DNA from: Mesostigma viride
Lineage: Eukaryota; Streptophyta; Mesostigmatophyceae; Mesostigmatales; Mesostigmataceae
Direction of reading: 5' to 3'
DNA: 64,000 nt
NCBI GenBank assembly: GCA_009746045.1
Contig: RPFO01000154.1
Coordinates: 8,640,693 to 8,704,692, forward strand
Shown one piece after another: positions 32,663 through 43,668 of this stretch. Position 1 is the stretch's first letter; the number at the start of each line of letters is the position of its first letter. The notes beneath the pieces were generated by a model that saw nothing but the letters and a program-made list of their open reading frames with translations, was not told the origin of the DNA and did not search any database. The position numbers and the translations under genes were made by a program.

Positions 32663-33259
32663 ATGGAAAGTAGAGCGATGGTGCACGGTCGAGGCAAGGA
32701 ACCTGACCTCGGAATAAACTACGATGACATGTCAGATACGGAGTACGAAGACGCCCGAGCACGACATCTTGCTAGCTTGGAGCTAGATGATGATGCCGAT
32801 AACAATGACGGTGGGGACGAGGAGCCTACTGGCCCCGACAACAGTGGGGACGAGGGGGATGGTGATGCAAAGCGGGCCAAGGCTGCCGTTTGGGAGTTCG
32901 TCAAGAAGGAGCGCATTGTAGTGAACGGCCTGCTGACGAACAACTACAAGCAATCCTGCCTTCAGTGCGGCATTACCTGGAAGGGGAGCGCCACTAGGGC
33001 AAAGCTCCACATCGTGGGCAAGCCTTGGTGCCGGGATGTGAAGCCTTGCCCCAATCCGCCGAAGGCATATAGGGTGTATTTGCAGGGGATTTTCAGGGCC
33101 AAGGACCTGAAGAGGCGTGGCCAAGCGGACCACATGGAGCTCGTGACCAAGCTGCAGGCCGGCAGCAACTCAACTGGGATGGCCTCGCGGAGGGCAGCGC
33201 CTCTGAGTGGCACGACGCCCAGGTTGGCTCTTCACAACAGCAAGCAGAACTGTAGATAG
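32663..33259 (+). CDS. BED-type zinc-finger protein of the hAT element (truncated transposase)
   Basis: ATG 32663 (MESRAMVHGRGKEPD) opens 198 codons. The N-terminal third is very acidic (SLELDDDADNNDGGDEE). Residues about 75-130 look like the BED DNA-binding finger of hAT transposases: VWEFVKKERIVVNG, then CLQCGITWKGSATRAKLHIVG, with the CX2C pair and the following His. The catalytic RNase-H-like domain and the C-terminal dimerisation region are absent. After the BED region the protein ends in a basic, Ser-rich tail. It could act as a DNA-binding repressor, but it may be only a remnant of the N-terminal exon. Confidence 0.6.
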   Translation: MESRAMVHGRGKEPDLGINYDDMSDTEYEDARARHLASLELDDDADNNDGGDEEPTGPDNSGDEGDGDAKRAKAAVWEFVKKERIVVNGLLTNNYKQSCLQCGITWKGSATRAKLHIVGKPWCRDVKPCPNPPKAYRVYLQGIFRAKDLKRRGQADHMELVTKLQAGSNSTGMASRRAAPLSGTTPRLALHNSKQNCR

Positions 33260-33656
33260 ATAGGATTTTACATCTCATATGATGGTGCATGACGTTGTAT
33301 GTATGGCATGGTCAGGTGGCTGCCTGCATATGTGTTTATGGCATGGTGCATGACAGTGTATGGCATGGTGGTTGCCTGCTGCAATGATGCATGTCTCAAG
33401 AACTTAAGATAGGTGGGATTTTACATCTCATCATGATGCATGTTTATGGCATGGGTGGTGATGCTACCTGCATTTGTTTATTGCCATGTTGGTTTTGGCC
33501 TTTTGGGCTTCTGGGCGGAGGAAGTGGACCTTCTTGCCGTATGACTTAGCAATTAATCAATGGTTGTCATAATTAAGGAATAAAGAATCACGTCAATTAG
33601 CATTAATAAGTTAATGTCATGGCATGCATGGCTGCCTGCAATTGTGTTTAGTAGGG

Positions 33657-34273
33657 TGTCAAGGGTTCGATACTTTTGTCCAGGTACTCAGTACAAATTT
33701 CTCCTATGGCCGGAATATCTTTTATATTGTCCGTTTATATTCCTGGCTTTTGGTAAATCTGGCTGAGATACTTTGCGTAGGAATTTCTGAACAATTCGTA
33801 ATGTTTCGAATTTGTGCCTAGGCCGCGGTGCAATTTATTCTGACCGTCGGCGCCGCGCCAGGCCCAAACATACTCATGCGTTGATGCATAAATGATCTGT
33901 AGGTTGAGCTCGAGGGAAAGAACCTAAAAATACCTAGGAAGTACCTTGCTTGGGCCACGCCCACATGTATGATGCATGATGTAGCATCCGATGTCTAGCA
34001 TTGTCCAGCCGCCACCTGAGTCGAATCTGACGGCGGATATTGCATTAACTTTGCCTTGCGCAAAGTGGCTGCTTTTCCATGTAAATTGCATGTCTCTGCT
34101 CCCTAAAATGTATCCAATGCCTTGCCACCTAGCCAGCCACATAGCTATGGCGCTAGGAAGGTTTTATATGCAATAAACGAGTGGGATTAATATTTGTGCT
34201 TCCATTTGTGATTGCCAAGAAAGGCTGGGACGAAAGAATTCCTCCAATACCCTGGATGGTAGGAAATTTGACA
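33657..34273 (+). repeat. 5' LTR of the gag-only element
   Basis: 617 bp, TGTCAA...TTGACA, apparently identical to 35896-36512. Confidence 0.93.
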
Positions 34274-34287
34274 TGGTATCGGGTTAG
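34274..34287 (+). other. primer-binding site of the gag-only element
   Basis: TGGTATCGGGTTAG overlaps or follows the LTR end directly. Its first seven bases match the usual plant LTR-element site complementary to the 3' end of initiator-Met tRNA (TGGTATC...). Confidence 0.65.
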
Positions 34288-34445
34288 AAGTTCAGGCAAC
34301 AATTCTGACCAATTGGCTACCTAAATAGACGTGATTTTACACGTTTTAAGGTCCGGAATTTATTCATATACCTTTGGCTACCTTTACCTCCTGGAAAAAA
34401 CGACTTTTGGAAGCCAGAGCCTTGTTTTCAGCCTTGGGGAAATTC

Positions 34446-34709
34446 ATGTCCGGGAGCACTGTACCTACTGCACCTGAGACTCCAGAGGCATCAGAAGCTC
34501 AAGCTTATAAGGTCCAAGTCAGTTTCGAATTTCAGGGGAGGAGACACAGCTTTTCTGTTGGCATAGAGCAAGCCTATAGGTGGCTGTCTGAACTGTATGA
34601 GAGCCTAAGGGACAACCCAGAAATTTGGTTTGGTGGCTTTTTTGCATTTTATCACCAGATTAAAGCCTTGGTACAGCAACACAGTGGTGAGCAAGGCCGC
34701 CCTACTTAG
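34446..34709 (+). CDS. small frame upstream of gag, function unknown
   Basis: ATG 34446 (MSGSTVPTAPETPEASEAQA) opens 87 codons, followed by an aromatic-rich segment (AYRWLSELYESLRDNPEIW). The frame is open further upstream to about 34374 without ATG. The coding-like composition and its place between primer site and gag suggest a leader protein or an N-terminal gag part. No motif is recognised. Confidence 0.35.
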   Translation: MSGSTVPTAPETPEASEAQAYKVQVSFEFQGRRHSFSVGIEQAYRWLSELYESLRDNPEIWFGGFFAFYHQIKALVQQHSGEQGRPT

Positions 34710-34808
34710 AGGTTAAACTATCTACCTTTGCTGGGGGCGCGTTATTTCCTTAGCCACACCTGAGTGCAAGCCTTTGGCTATTGTGTTTTACTTCAACCTG
34801 GTGTCACA

Positions 34809-35711
34809 ATGGCGCGTGCTGCTGCTGAGCGGTTTGCTGAGCGCCTGGCACAGACTCGCTCAATTGCTTCTGCCGTCAAGAACATTACCAAGGTCAACGG
34901 GAATGACCTGGACAAGTGGGTGGCTTTCGAGTTTAAGTTCAAGACCTTGTGCCGTGCCCACGGCGTCCTGGACATCCTGGAGGGGACTGCAGAAGACAAT
35001 GCTGAGACTCGCCAGCTAGACGAGGCGCTCCTCTCTCCATTACTGCTCTGTCTGGACGATCTGGCTGTGCAGATTGCTGACTCATGTCCGGACCAGCGCG
35101 CTTCTGCAGTATATCAGCGCCTGCGGGAACGGATCAAGCAGCCGTTTATGACAGATTCATACAAGGACGAGAAGAAGCGGGAGATGGAGCGAATCGAGAT
35201 GAAGCCCGGCGAGACAGGCAACGCGTATTGGACTCGGGGGGAGATCCTCAGGAAGAGACTCACTGACCTAGGCATTCCTCTCACGGATGAGGCATGGCGC
35301 GGGTACATGCTGGCAGGCGTGCCACACGCATATCGCCAGGCTTTTGCAGCCCGCCGCCGCCCTGGGATGACCACGGTGGAAGTCCAAGTCCTGTTCCTCG
35401 AGATTGATGATTACCTTACTGACAAGCGGGGCCAGGGGGCAGGGGGTGCCTCCAAGCCAGCACCACCAGCAGTCCAGGGCGGCCTTTCCCCAGGTCAGGC
35501 CTATGCCACGATCGACCAGGGGGGCAGGAAGCGGTGTTCGTTCTGCCGCAAGCCGGGACATACCCCAGATGCATGCTGGAGGAAACACCCCGAGCTGCGA
35601 CCCAAAGCCCCAGCACAGGCCAACGCTACACAGGAGGCCTCAGAGTTACCTCCTGGCTTTTGTTTCGCCACAGGCACCGACGTCGACGGATCCTTGCAGA
35701 CCGTTGTTTAA
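34809..35711 (+). CDS. Gag protein of the gag-only element
   Basis: ATG 34809 (MARAAAERFAERLAQTRSIA) gives 300 codons. The middle is helical and resembles copia-type gag (DKWVAFEFKFKTLCRAHG, VYQRLRERIKQPF, GNAYWTRGEILRKRL). Near the C-terminus there is a CCHC zinc knuckle, CSFCRKPGHTPDAC (CX2CX4HX4C), which binds the element RNA. It ends at TAA 35709-35711 without a following pol. Gag forms the virus-like particle that packages the RNA. Here it must use reverse transcriptase and integrase from another element. Confidence 0.85.
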   Translation: MARAAAERFAERLAQTRSIASAVKNITKVNGNDLDKWVAFEFKFKTLCRAHGVLDILEGTAEDNAETRQLDEALLSPLLLCLDDLAVQIADSCPDQRASAVYQRLRERIKQPFMTDSYKDEKKREMERIEMKPGETGNAYWTRGEILRKRLTDLGIPLTDEAWRGYMLAGVPHAYRQAFAARRRPGMTTVEVQVLFLEIDDYLTDKRGQGAGGASKPAPPAVQGGLSPGQAYATIDQGGRKRCSFCRKPGHTPDACWRKHPELRPKAPAQANATQEASELPPGFCFATGTDVDGSLQTVV

Positions 35712-35895
35712 ACAGCTAGTGGCAACTGTTGTGTTACTCACTCCTTGGTGGACGGGATTCATAATGGCTATGGACAGCCTATCTGCTGTATTATGTTGAG
35801 GGGGTCAACGGCGGACGCGCTGGGTCTTCTACTTAAGACATTTACTACTACTGGCTGACAAACCAATGTGTTCTTTGCCCTGGCCAAAGGGGGTG

Positions 35896-36512
35896 TGTCA
35901 AGGGTTCGATACTTTTGTCCAGGTACTCAGTACAAATTTCTCCTATGGCCGGAATATCTTTTATATTGTCCGTTTATATTCCTGGCTTTTGGTAAATCTG
36001 GCTGAGATACTTTGCGTAGGAATTTCTGAACAATTCGTAATGTTTCGAATTTGTGCCTAGGCCGCGGTGCAATTTATTCTGACCGTCGGCGCCGCGCCAG
36101 GCCCAAACATACTCATGCGTTGATGCATAAATGATCTGTAGGTTGAGCTCGAGGGAAAGAACCTAAAAATACCTAGGAAGTACCTTGCTTGGGCCACGCC
36201 CACATGTATGATGCATGATGTAGCATCCGATGTCTAGCATTGTCCAGCCGCCACCTGAGTCGAATCTGACGGCGGATATTGCATTAACTTTGCCTTGCGC
36301 AAAGTGGCTGCTTTTCCATGTAAATTGCATGTCTCTGCTCCCTAAAATGTATCCAATGCCTTGCCACCTAGCCAGCCACATAGCTATGGCGCTAGGAAGG
36401 TTTTATATGCAATAAACGAGTGGGATTAATATTTGTGCTTCCATTTGTGATTGCCAAGAAAGGCTGGGACGAAAGAATTCCTCCAATACCCTGGATGGTA
36501 GGAAATTTGACA
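35896..36512 (+). repeat. 3' LTR of the gag-only element
   Basis: 617 bp, preceded by the purine-rich ggccaaagggggtg and followed by target duplication TAGGG. Confidence 0.93.
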
Positions 36513-36884
36513 TAGGGCATGGTGCATGACATTGTATGCATGGAATAAAGATTAGTTCAATTACAAATGGGTGAGTATATATCACACTTTGAACATGCAA
36601 CTATAGACAACCAAGTGAGTGTCAATAGGCTATGACCTCTACGTGCATTGCATTGGTATTCATCAAGTTTGAGACATAAGCTAGAGTTTTTGAGATGCAC
36701 ACCCATGGGATAAACACCTTAGAATATTTTATCCTATTTGAAAATCCACTTTTCCGGTCAAAAAAACACTTTTTGCGCTTTTGGCGTATAATACGCGTAT
36801 AATACGCGTATAATACGAAATACGCAATACGCCGAGGTTTTGCCGTATTGCCGTATTGCCGTATTGGCTCACACTGCATTGTAT

Positions 36885-37540
36885 TATATTGTACATGGGC
36901 AAACGGCTTGCTGTTCAAACGCGTTCGTCACATTAGAACCCATCATAAATGCGACACAATGCCCGACAAAACTGATAAGGCCAAATGGAACGCACTGTTT
37001 TCGGGCAGCGGGGCAGCGTCTGCAGCAAAAAGCAGAAACGAGACACCACAGGCGAGAAGGCAGGTGGCAAGGGCAAGCTGTCAAACCAGCAAAAATTGAG
37101 CGGCTATGGCCTTCTTGTCGTAAGGGTTGCTGCGCTCTCTGACATGGCGACATATTTCGCCGGGATCAGCAACGTTGTTGGCATTCACGTGCAAACCGTT
37201 CACCGTTATTAGACCAGTCAGTCCTGGTGACAGTGGCCATGGACGGCGGGATTACTGTTTGAGTCCGGATGCTAGGGAAGACGAGGCTAGAGAGTAAATA
37301 GCCACGATTACCGCGCATAGAACGCGCATGCCCTGTGCAGCACACCCAAGTTTTGGCTAGCACGGTGGGGTGCTTCACCTGCCCACAGCCGGTTTGAGGA
37401 CTTGCATCCAAGTTCCAACCCGAAATACGACTTTGATGGTGAATTCTTTAGTGCAGTTCGATCGGCCTTGTCGAGAGCTATCAAAAGACACCCTGAAGTC
37501 CTTCAGCAGGGCTGGGGGTCGCAAGCTATGGTAACGTAGC
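36885..37540. other. no recognisable gene
   Basis: Short frames only. This is the continuation of the sequence into which the hAT element inserted. Confidence 0.3.
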
Positions 37541-37542
37541 GG

Positions 37543-37612
37543 CTTAAGTTGGGTTCACGCCTTAAGTTGGGTTGACCCCAAGAAACCCTCGAACCCAACT
37601 TAAGGCGTGAAT
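37543..37612. repeat. copy of the CTTAAGTTGGGTT inverted repeat
   Basis: cgccttaagttgggtt and aacccaacttaaggcg lie face to face about 15-20 bp apart, sharing sequence with 32030-32165. Confidence 0.6.
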
Positions 37613-37619
37613 GCCTGTA

Positions 37620-38400
37620 CTTCGCCCCGCTGCCCGCTGCCCGCTGCCCGCAGCCCGCTGCCCGCTGCCCGCTGCCCGTTGCGCGCTGCCCGCTGCCCGC
37701 TGCCCGCTGCTGGAATAGTACGGTGCTCGCTTCGCTCGCGGAGTGGTGCACAGTACGCTGCCCGCTGCCCGCTGGAATAGTACGGTGCTCGCTTCGCTCG
37801 CGGAGTGGTGCGCAGTACGCTGCCCGCTGCCCGCTGGAATAGTACGGTGCTCGCTTCGCTCGCGGATTGGTGCGCAGTACGGTGCTCGCTCGCTTCGCTC
37901 GCTCGCGGTAGGGTGCTCGCTCGCTTCGCTCGCTCGCCGCGCGCAGCGCACAGCTCGCTGCGCTCGCCGTGCGCTGCGCGCAGGCCGCTTTCAGCGGCCG
38001 CTCGCTCGCTTCGCTCGCTCGCTGGGATTGGTGGTAAGTGATTCTAGTGTCACCCGCTGGCTTCGCCCAGCCCAAAACAGGGTCCCTTTTTTTGGCAGTA
38101 CTTCGCCCCGCTGCCTGCAGCCCGCAGCCCGCAGCCCGCTGCCCGCTGCCCGCTGCCCGCTGCCCGCTGCCCGCTGCCCGCTGCCCGCTGGAATAGTACG
38201 GTGCTCGCTTCGCTCGCGGATTGGTGCGCAGTACGCTGCCCGCTGCCCGCTGGAATAGTACGGTGCTCGCTTCGCTGGCGGATTGGTGCGCAGTACGCTG
38301 CCCGCTGGAATAGTACGGTGCTCGCTTCGCTCGCGGATTGGTGCGCAGTACGGTGCTCGCTCGCTTCGCTCGCTCGCTGGGCGCTTCGCGCGGATTGGTG
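37620..38400. repeat. GC-rich minisatellite blocks (GCCCGCT)n and (TCGCTCGCT)n
   Basis: Runs of cccgctg and tcgctcgcttcgctcgc alternate with a repeated block (ggaatagtacggtgctcgct ... ggtgcgcagtacg) present about six times. A 60-bp block (cacccgctggcttcgccc) shared with 31985 is embedded at 38048-38100. No genes. Confidence 0.85.
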
Positions 38401-38756
38401 GTAAGTGATTCCGGTTGTTTTGGATTGGCGGGGTACTCCGCGATGCCTTGGATAGTGCGGGATTGCGTCAGGTTGCTAAATTAGTAAATAGGATTGTCAC
38501 GGAACCAGAGTGGGCCAGACAATACAGATTCCGATCTAGAAAGTGTCCAGGCCCGGACAAAGAAGCAGGCTGCCGGCAGAATATTCTTGTTGACCAGTTC
38601 CAGGTTGACAAGTCCAGGCGCCTTTTGTAACTGCCACGGTTTCTTGGATCCTGACGACAGACCACTCGCGCTGGGTTTCTGTGCATCCTATTCTACCGTC
38701 CGATCATTCATCTACGGCCACGCATAGGACCGCGCCAGGGCGCCGCCTTTTCCATA

Positions 38757-38938
38757 GTTTCCCAAAAGCCACCAAAATTTCAAAAGTATCATACTTTTAT
38801 TTCGAACCTAAGATCCGACGATTCAGACTGGCGGGCCGAATATCTGACGGTCAAATCTGCGAGTGGTACCAGGCAAAAAGGAATCACAGTGATCGCAGGG
38901 AATTTGGCTGTGCACTTGTCCCACGCCGTGGACAAGCT
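38757..38938. repeat. dispersed repeat, copy 2
   Basis: Near-identical to 30270-30456, from ttccatagtttccc to cacgccgtggacaagct. Confidence 0.75.
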
Positions 38939-38949
38939 TATAATTAGGT

Positions 38950-40090
38950 CTCTGCCCTTGCCTCTCGGGCAGCCATGCACCGAATATTACTTGAAGTCAT
39001 ACAGAAAACTGACTGGTACGAGAGCATGGCCGCTTTACATTTTCAACTGAAATTTTGTAGGCATGATCCTTAGGTCTTGAAAAGCTTATATCCTTGGCCA
39101 GGCAACGTTTGGACGTGCGCAGATGTGTCTCGACCTTCTGCTCGATGCGGCAACCTCGTTTCAGCAACCAGGTGGCGACCGTGCATGTGCTAACTGTTGA
39201 TAGGCGGGAAATGCCCCTACATTTGAATGCGGATAGATGTTTCACGTTATTCCTTACATTATTTATAAGCGACGAGGAAAGGCTCGCAGCTACGTCCATC
39301 AGGTGGGCATGCTGGCTCCGTCAAGAAAGGTAATATGCGGTTTTGATCTGGTACGTGCTATCCTGTTCACGTGTTCATTGTACTGTATCAAGTTGTTGGG
39401 TGGATTGTAAAATAATCGTAGACCTGTAATGGAGGTTTTCTGCTTGTCTTTTGGTTGCTTTACTGCCTCTACGCATTATTGGCTTGTGATGGTTGGGGAA
39501 TACCACTACGACATGCAGATTTTGGACCAGATTTGTCTGCTATTAGCTTATGCTTCATCGAAAGCAGTGACGTAGTGCTTGGCATTGTTTATAAATATGA
39601 TAAGTTTGATAACGCGATGTTTATTCTTGCTAAAAACATCTCGAAACAAGTGGTTTTCTGGCCAGATCTAGCCACTATTTCTTGTTTTGCTCGCCAAAGT
39701 CAGCCTTCTTCTTGTGTGCTCCTCATGCATACAAGAAACATGGAGATGCCCAGGACCTGCTTGCATGGAAGCATAGCCATCTTACTTCTTTTGCGTTTTT
39801 CATCTTTCCATTTCATTTGGCGTTGTTTTTTAGGGTATAATGCATAGGTAATCTAGCTCCTCGTGAACCCCGGTTTACACGTCCAGTGTTCCCAAGCACT
39901 GCTGAGCAGTGGCAACCCATGTATCATGTGTAATTTAGTGTCAGAAACATGTGGACTGCTTGAAATGATATCAAAATGCATGAAACAACCCCAAAAACGA
40001 TGAAATCCAGTATTCGCGTATAATTTCGTAGTAGTATAATTAAGATCACTGAGCTCCCAAGAAGACCAGCATTTGATTGAATACAATAAG
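38950..40090. other. no recognisable gene
   Basis: Frames of 80-130 codons occur on both strands (for example 39455-39847), but none shows a known motif or a convincing exon structure. Confidence 0.3.
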
Positions 40091-40159
40091 TGGAGCCCTG
40101 CCACAAATGCAGCAGTTAACAGTGGCCTTAAGGTTTCTCAATCCGCACGCGGAAGCAAG

Positions 40160-40425
40160 AAGCCTCCAGGGTGGGAGGGAGGGGAAAGAAACAATTGCGG
40201 ATCATTGCCTGCCTAGCTTGCTTAAGGCATGGTCCGCCGACACACAAGCTGACATCATCCTAAATTAATTAACACCGGCATGCGTCACACGCCGGCCTGA
40301 ACAGTGCTGAAAACGCCACTACAAACAACGTGGCCACGCACGCCCAGGCTAGTGCGTTAACCGTACAGGTAGTTGTACAAGGTTCCCAAGACTGACAAAC
40401 ATAAAACTCGCCCATCGACCCCTTG
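40160..40425. repeat. dispersed repeat, also at 63650-63894
   Basis: About 250 bp (gcggatcattgcctgcctag ... cataaaactcgcccatc), about 90% alike in the two places. A second shared block is at 40705-40788 and 63225-63307 (cagacagccttccacat ... aactatattcagagaaaa). The order of the two blocks is swapped between the loci. Confidence 0.75.
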
Positions 40426-40879
40426 GGCCGGTCTGAATCCACGATACCATAATTAATCACGACTCACTAAAGAACCCAAATCAGCCAAAGATTCGTTGAG
40501 CAACCAGCCGACCCTACAGGTCCCCACCTAACCTCAGCTGGTGCAACCAAACACGAACTTTTGCAAGCAAGTCGTATAAAACCTACAATTAATTTTCTCG
40601 GACCACTAGTTAATAGCCACCGACCCTTATAAACAACCGGGTCCTCCAAGGGAAATTCGGGCGAGCAGGAAACCCTTTGTACAGATCGAATTAGTCAGCC
40701 CATGTCGCAGACAGCCTTCCACATCCAGGCCAAGGCATGGCGGCCCTATCTTTCCCGCATGCGTTAATTAAACTATATTCAGAGAAAACCGATACCGTAT
40801 TATACCGTATTATACATTATACAGACCCCGCGCGTATAACCGCGTATTGCGTATAATGGAACTCTGTCGTGTACGTGTC

Positions 40880-42531
40880 CGCCTCCTCCTCAAGGGTTTG
40901 GTGCACGTACTCCGAAAAAATGGTAGGGGGCCCGATGCGCTGCAGGTGTAAATTCCCTGAGCCGGTACCACGCGTGGCTGAGTGGCACTCGTGACCGGGA
41001 CCCCTCCCTTTCCCCGGGGGCGCGCACGTTCTCGCGCGCGGCCTCCCAGTCGGGAGATAGGTCGTCCTGGGTCGTGCGACCGGTGTGGAACAGACAGCGA
41101 CTGTGCGGCGACCCTGGGTCGCCACAAGGTGAGCCAGGCTCCTGCGCGGAGCCACATGTGGTGTGAAGTACGTCCATAGTCTCATAAAAATCGGCGTAGT
41201 CCGCCCGCCGAGAAAGGGCGTCCGGGACCACATTCTCTGCACCCTTCACGTACTGAATTTTGAAAGGGGCGAACTGAGACAAGTACTCCATCCACCGCGC
41301 CTGACGGGGCGTCAAGTTAGGTTGGGCGAGCAGGTGCGTGAGGGGCCGATGGTCCGTGTGGATGATCAGCCGGTGCATGGGATCAAGGTCCCCCTGCAGT
41401 CGCTAATGGCAACGTCAAACTGAGCCCCGAGAAGATGATGGCGCCAAGTGTGACAGCAGTAGACCACAGCAAGAAGCTCCTGCTGATGCACCGGGTAGTT
41501 ACGCTCGGCGGGGATCATGGTGCGCGGGAGATATACTCAACCGGCTGTAACCCCTGACCCTGGTCCTGCAGGAGGACGCCGCCAATCGCAACCTTGCTCG
41601 CGTCCGTGGCCACCACAAAGGGCCTTGACGGATCCGGGATAGCGAGCACGGGTGCTGTGGTCAAGCTGTGCTTGAGGGCCTTGAAGGCCTGCTGGCACGG
41701 TTCCGACCAGACAAAGGGAACACCCTTCTTGAGGAGGGCGTTGATGGGGGCAGCAATTGTCGCGAAGCGGGGGATAAAGCGTCGGTAGTATGATGCGATA
41801 CCCAAAGAGCTGCGCACACCCTTGACGTCGGTCGGGGTCGGCCACTGTTGGATGGAAGAAATCTTTGCGGGGTCCGTCGCGACGCCAGCGGCAGAGAGGG
41901 TGTGACCCAAAAAGGGCACGCTGCGTCCAGCGCGGACCTTGGCCTTGCGGACCGAAAGATGCTCCTCTTCCATAATGCGCAACACTGTGTCGACGTCCTC
42001 TAAGTGATCCTCGAAAGTCTTGGAGTACACGAGGATGTCGTCCAGGTACGCGAGAGCGCATGTGCGCTTGTAGGACCACGGGGGCTTCACGCCCCTGTTG
42101 GGGTCCTTGAGGTCACGGGAAACCTGCGGGAGATGCGCGGTTCCCATGACAGGGCGGAGGATGTCGTTCATGAGCATTTGGAAGCTCGCGGGGGAATTGC
42201 ACAAACCCATCGCGGCCACCCGAAACTGGTAATGCCCAAAGGGCGTGTTGAACGCCGTCTTGTGACAATCCTCCGGGGCGATGCGAAGCTGCCAGAAGCC
42301 ATCCGCACAGTCTAGGACTGTAAAGCACGTGGCTCCTTGGACGCGGTTGAAGATATCGTCGATGCGCGGAAGGGGGTATTTGGACTTGACCGTGATAGCA
42401 TTGAGCTTCCGGTAGTCCGTGACGAGCCGCCACTTGCCCCCAGGCTTAGGGACCAGTAGCACACCAGCCGAGAAGGGGCTGTTGCTAGCTAGGCTCAATG
42501 AGACCCCGCTCCAAGAGCGCCATCAAGATCT
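40880..42531 (-). pseudogene. Ty3/gypsy reverse transcriptase and RNase H (3' part of pol)
   Basis: On the minus strand, 42498-41515 encodes most of the RT: SNSPFSAGVLLVPKPGGKWR, LVTDYRKLNAITVKSKYPLP, VLDCADGFWQL, TPFGHYQFRVAAMGLCNSPA and ALAYLDDILVYS (catalytic YLDD). It continues with SLGIASYYRRFIPRFA and FVVATDASKVAIGGVLLQDQ, the start of RNase H. RNase H continues through frameshifts: ERNYPVHQQELLAVV about 41500-41440, then IIHTDHRPLTHLLAQPNLT and NVVPDALSRR in 41378-41200. A 4-bp TAGC duplication near 42490 breaks the frame just before the RT. Integrase is missing. The upstream part of the same element is at 46395-46985, separated by an insertion. Confidence 0.88.
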
Positions 42532-42663
42532 GTCACGGACGCGCGCTATGTCATCCGGGCGCCCACTATGCACAAGACCGGTGACGTGCGCAAGGAATTT
42601 GTCTTCTACGCATTTTCGACAAAGGCTAGTGACCGGGGGGGGACACTAGCACTTGCAGCATAA
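42532..42663 (+). pseudogene. possible captured C-terminal coding fragment
   Basis: From the very edge of the insertion an open frame reads VTDARYVIRAPTMHK, then RKEFVFYAFSTKASDRGG, ending at TAA about 42662. It has a protein-like composition and begins exactly at the boundary, so it may be a captured gene end. The family is not recognised. Confidence 0.25.
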
Positions 42664-43668
42664 GAGCGGACGAAAGTGTACGTGCACGCGCGCCGGGCCA
42701 GGCACAGCTGGGCGCGCAGCACTGACTTGAGCGGACGGCAGCACAAGTGTGCAGCGTCGAGAGGATCATACGCGTGTTAGTGGACAGCTGGAGCTGAAGC
42801 TGGACTGCTGGACTTCAACAGCGCCGAGGCTATTGACAGGCCAGGTGTCTTTGTGGTGTAGAATAGCGGGTCAACGTTATGAGGACTGGACAGAAAATGG
42901 AAAAGGACAATTTGCGGTGCGGAGCCAGATCGCTGGAATGAATGCGAAATCGCTGGCAGCCCTAAAAAGGGATTTCTTCTAGAAAGGAACGATTAGACGC
43001 AATGTTTGCTGGGCCACTCACACGCAAGGTGTGAGCGTGCAGATTGTCTGAAGGATATTATGCTTCGACCTTGCTGGACGTGACTCAATGTCGGACATTC
43101 CCAGGGACAGAAATGCCGGAGCCTCTAGGAGATGAGATCGGCAACAGGGTAGCAATTTAGATTTGTCGGGATGCCTGCCTGCTTTTGTTGGCATGTGTGG
43201 TAGAAAGCCAGGACGGCAACTGGAATGCGGTTTCTATTCGCATGGTTCAGGCAGCAAGATAGTTTTGGCATTCCTGGCTGGACTGACAAGTGTGGCGTGT
43301 GTCATGCGTGTGGCATGACGAATGGTTTGGTTCATAGTCGAAGAGGACTCTCACGCAGCGTGTAGTCTCTTCGAGTCTCTCGTTAGTGGCCTTCGTGTTT
43401 CTCCCTTTCCTTGGGAGCAAGGCCGGTAGCATGTCATGGAGCGCTGCCTAACTGCGGGCTCGTGAGCATGGAGTGCATCGATATTGAGACTATCAACGTG
43501 TTGTAATTGTATTAACTTTCTCAATAAATTCCGCATGTGCGGCTTCATCATCAGACTGTGCAAAGTGTGTGTTGTGAAAACATTGTTCTATATCAGGGGA
43601 GGAAAAAGCATTAAGGTGGTCATCAGGCACGAGGGACAATTCCTTGTCCTCGGCTGAGAACTCTCCTT

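Larger units (their letters stand above)
33657..36512 (+). mobile_element. gag-only LTR retrotransposon (TR-GAG type)
   Basis: Two 617-bp LTRs (33657-34273 and 35896-36512) begin TGTCAA and end TTGACA. They are flanked by the 5-bp target duplication TAGGG (33652-33656 and 36513-36517). The 1,622-bp interior has a primer-binding site and a gag frame with a zinc knuckle, but no protease, integrase, RT or RNase H. That is the layout described in plants as TR-GAG, which depends on a related autonomous element. I found no difference between the LTRs, so insertion is recent. It sits inside the hAT element and is therefore younger than it. Confidence 0.93.
32329..36876 (+). mobile_element. hAT-type DNA transposon (non-autonomous), interrupted by an LTR element
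   Basis: The terminal inverted repeats start CAGTG: left CAGTGAACGCCAATACG, right (reverse complement) CAGTGTGAGCCAATACG. They are flanked by the perfect 8-bp target duplication CATTGTAT at 32321-32328 and 36877-36884. CAGTG-type ends and 8-bp duplications are hallmarks of hAT elements. Subterminal regions are full of taatacg/cgtatta motifs, probable transposase-binding sites. Without the nested element (33657-36512 plus one TAGGG) it is about 1,687 bp, too short for a full transposase. It encodes only a BED-finger protein, so movement would need help in trans. Confidence 0.9.
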
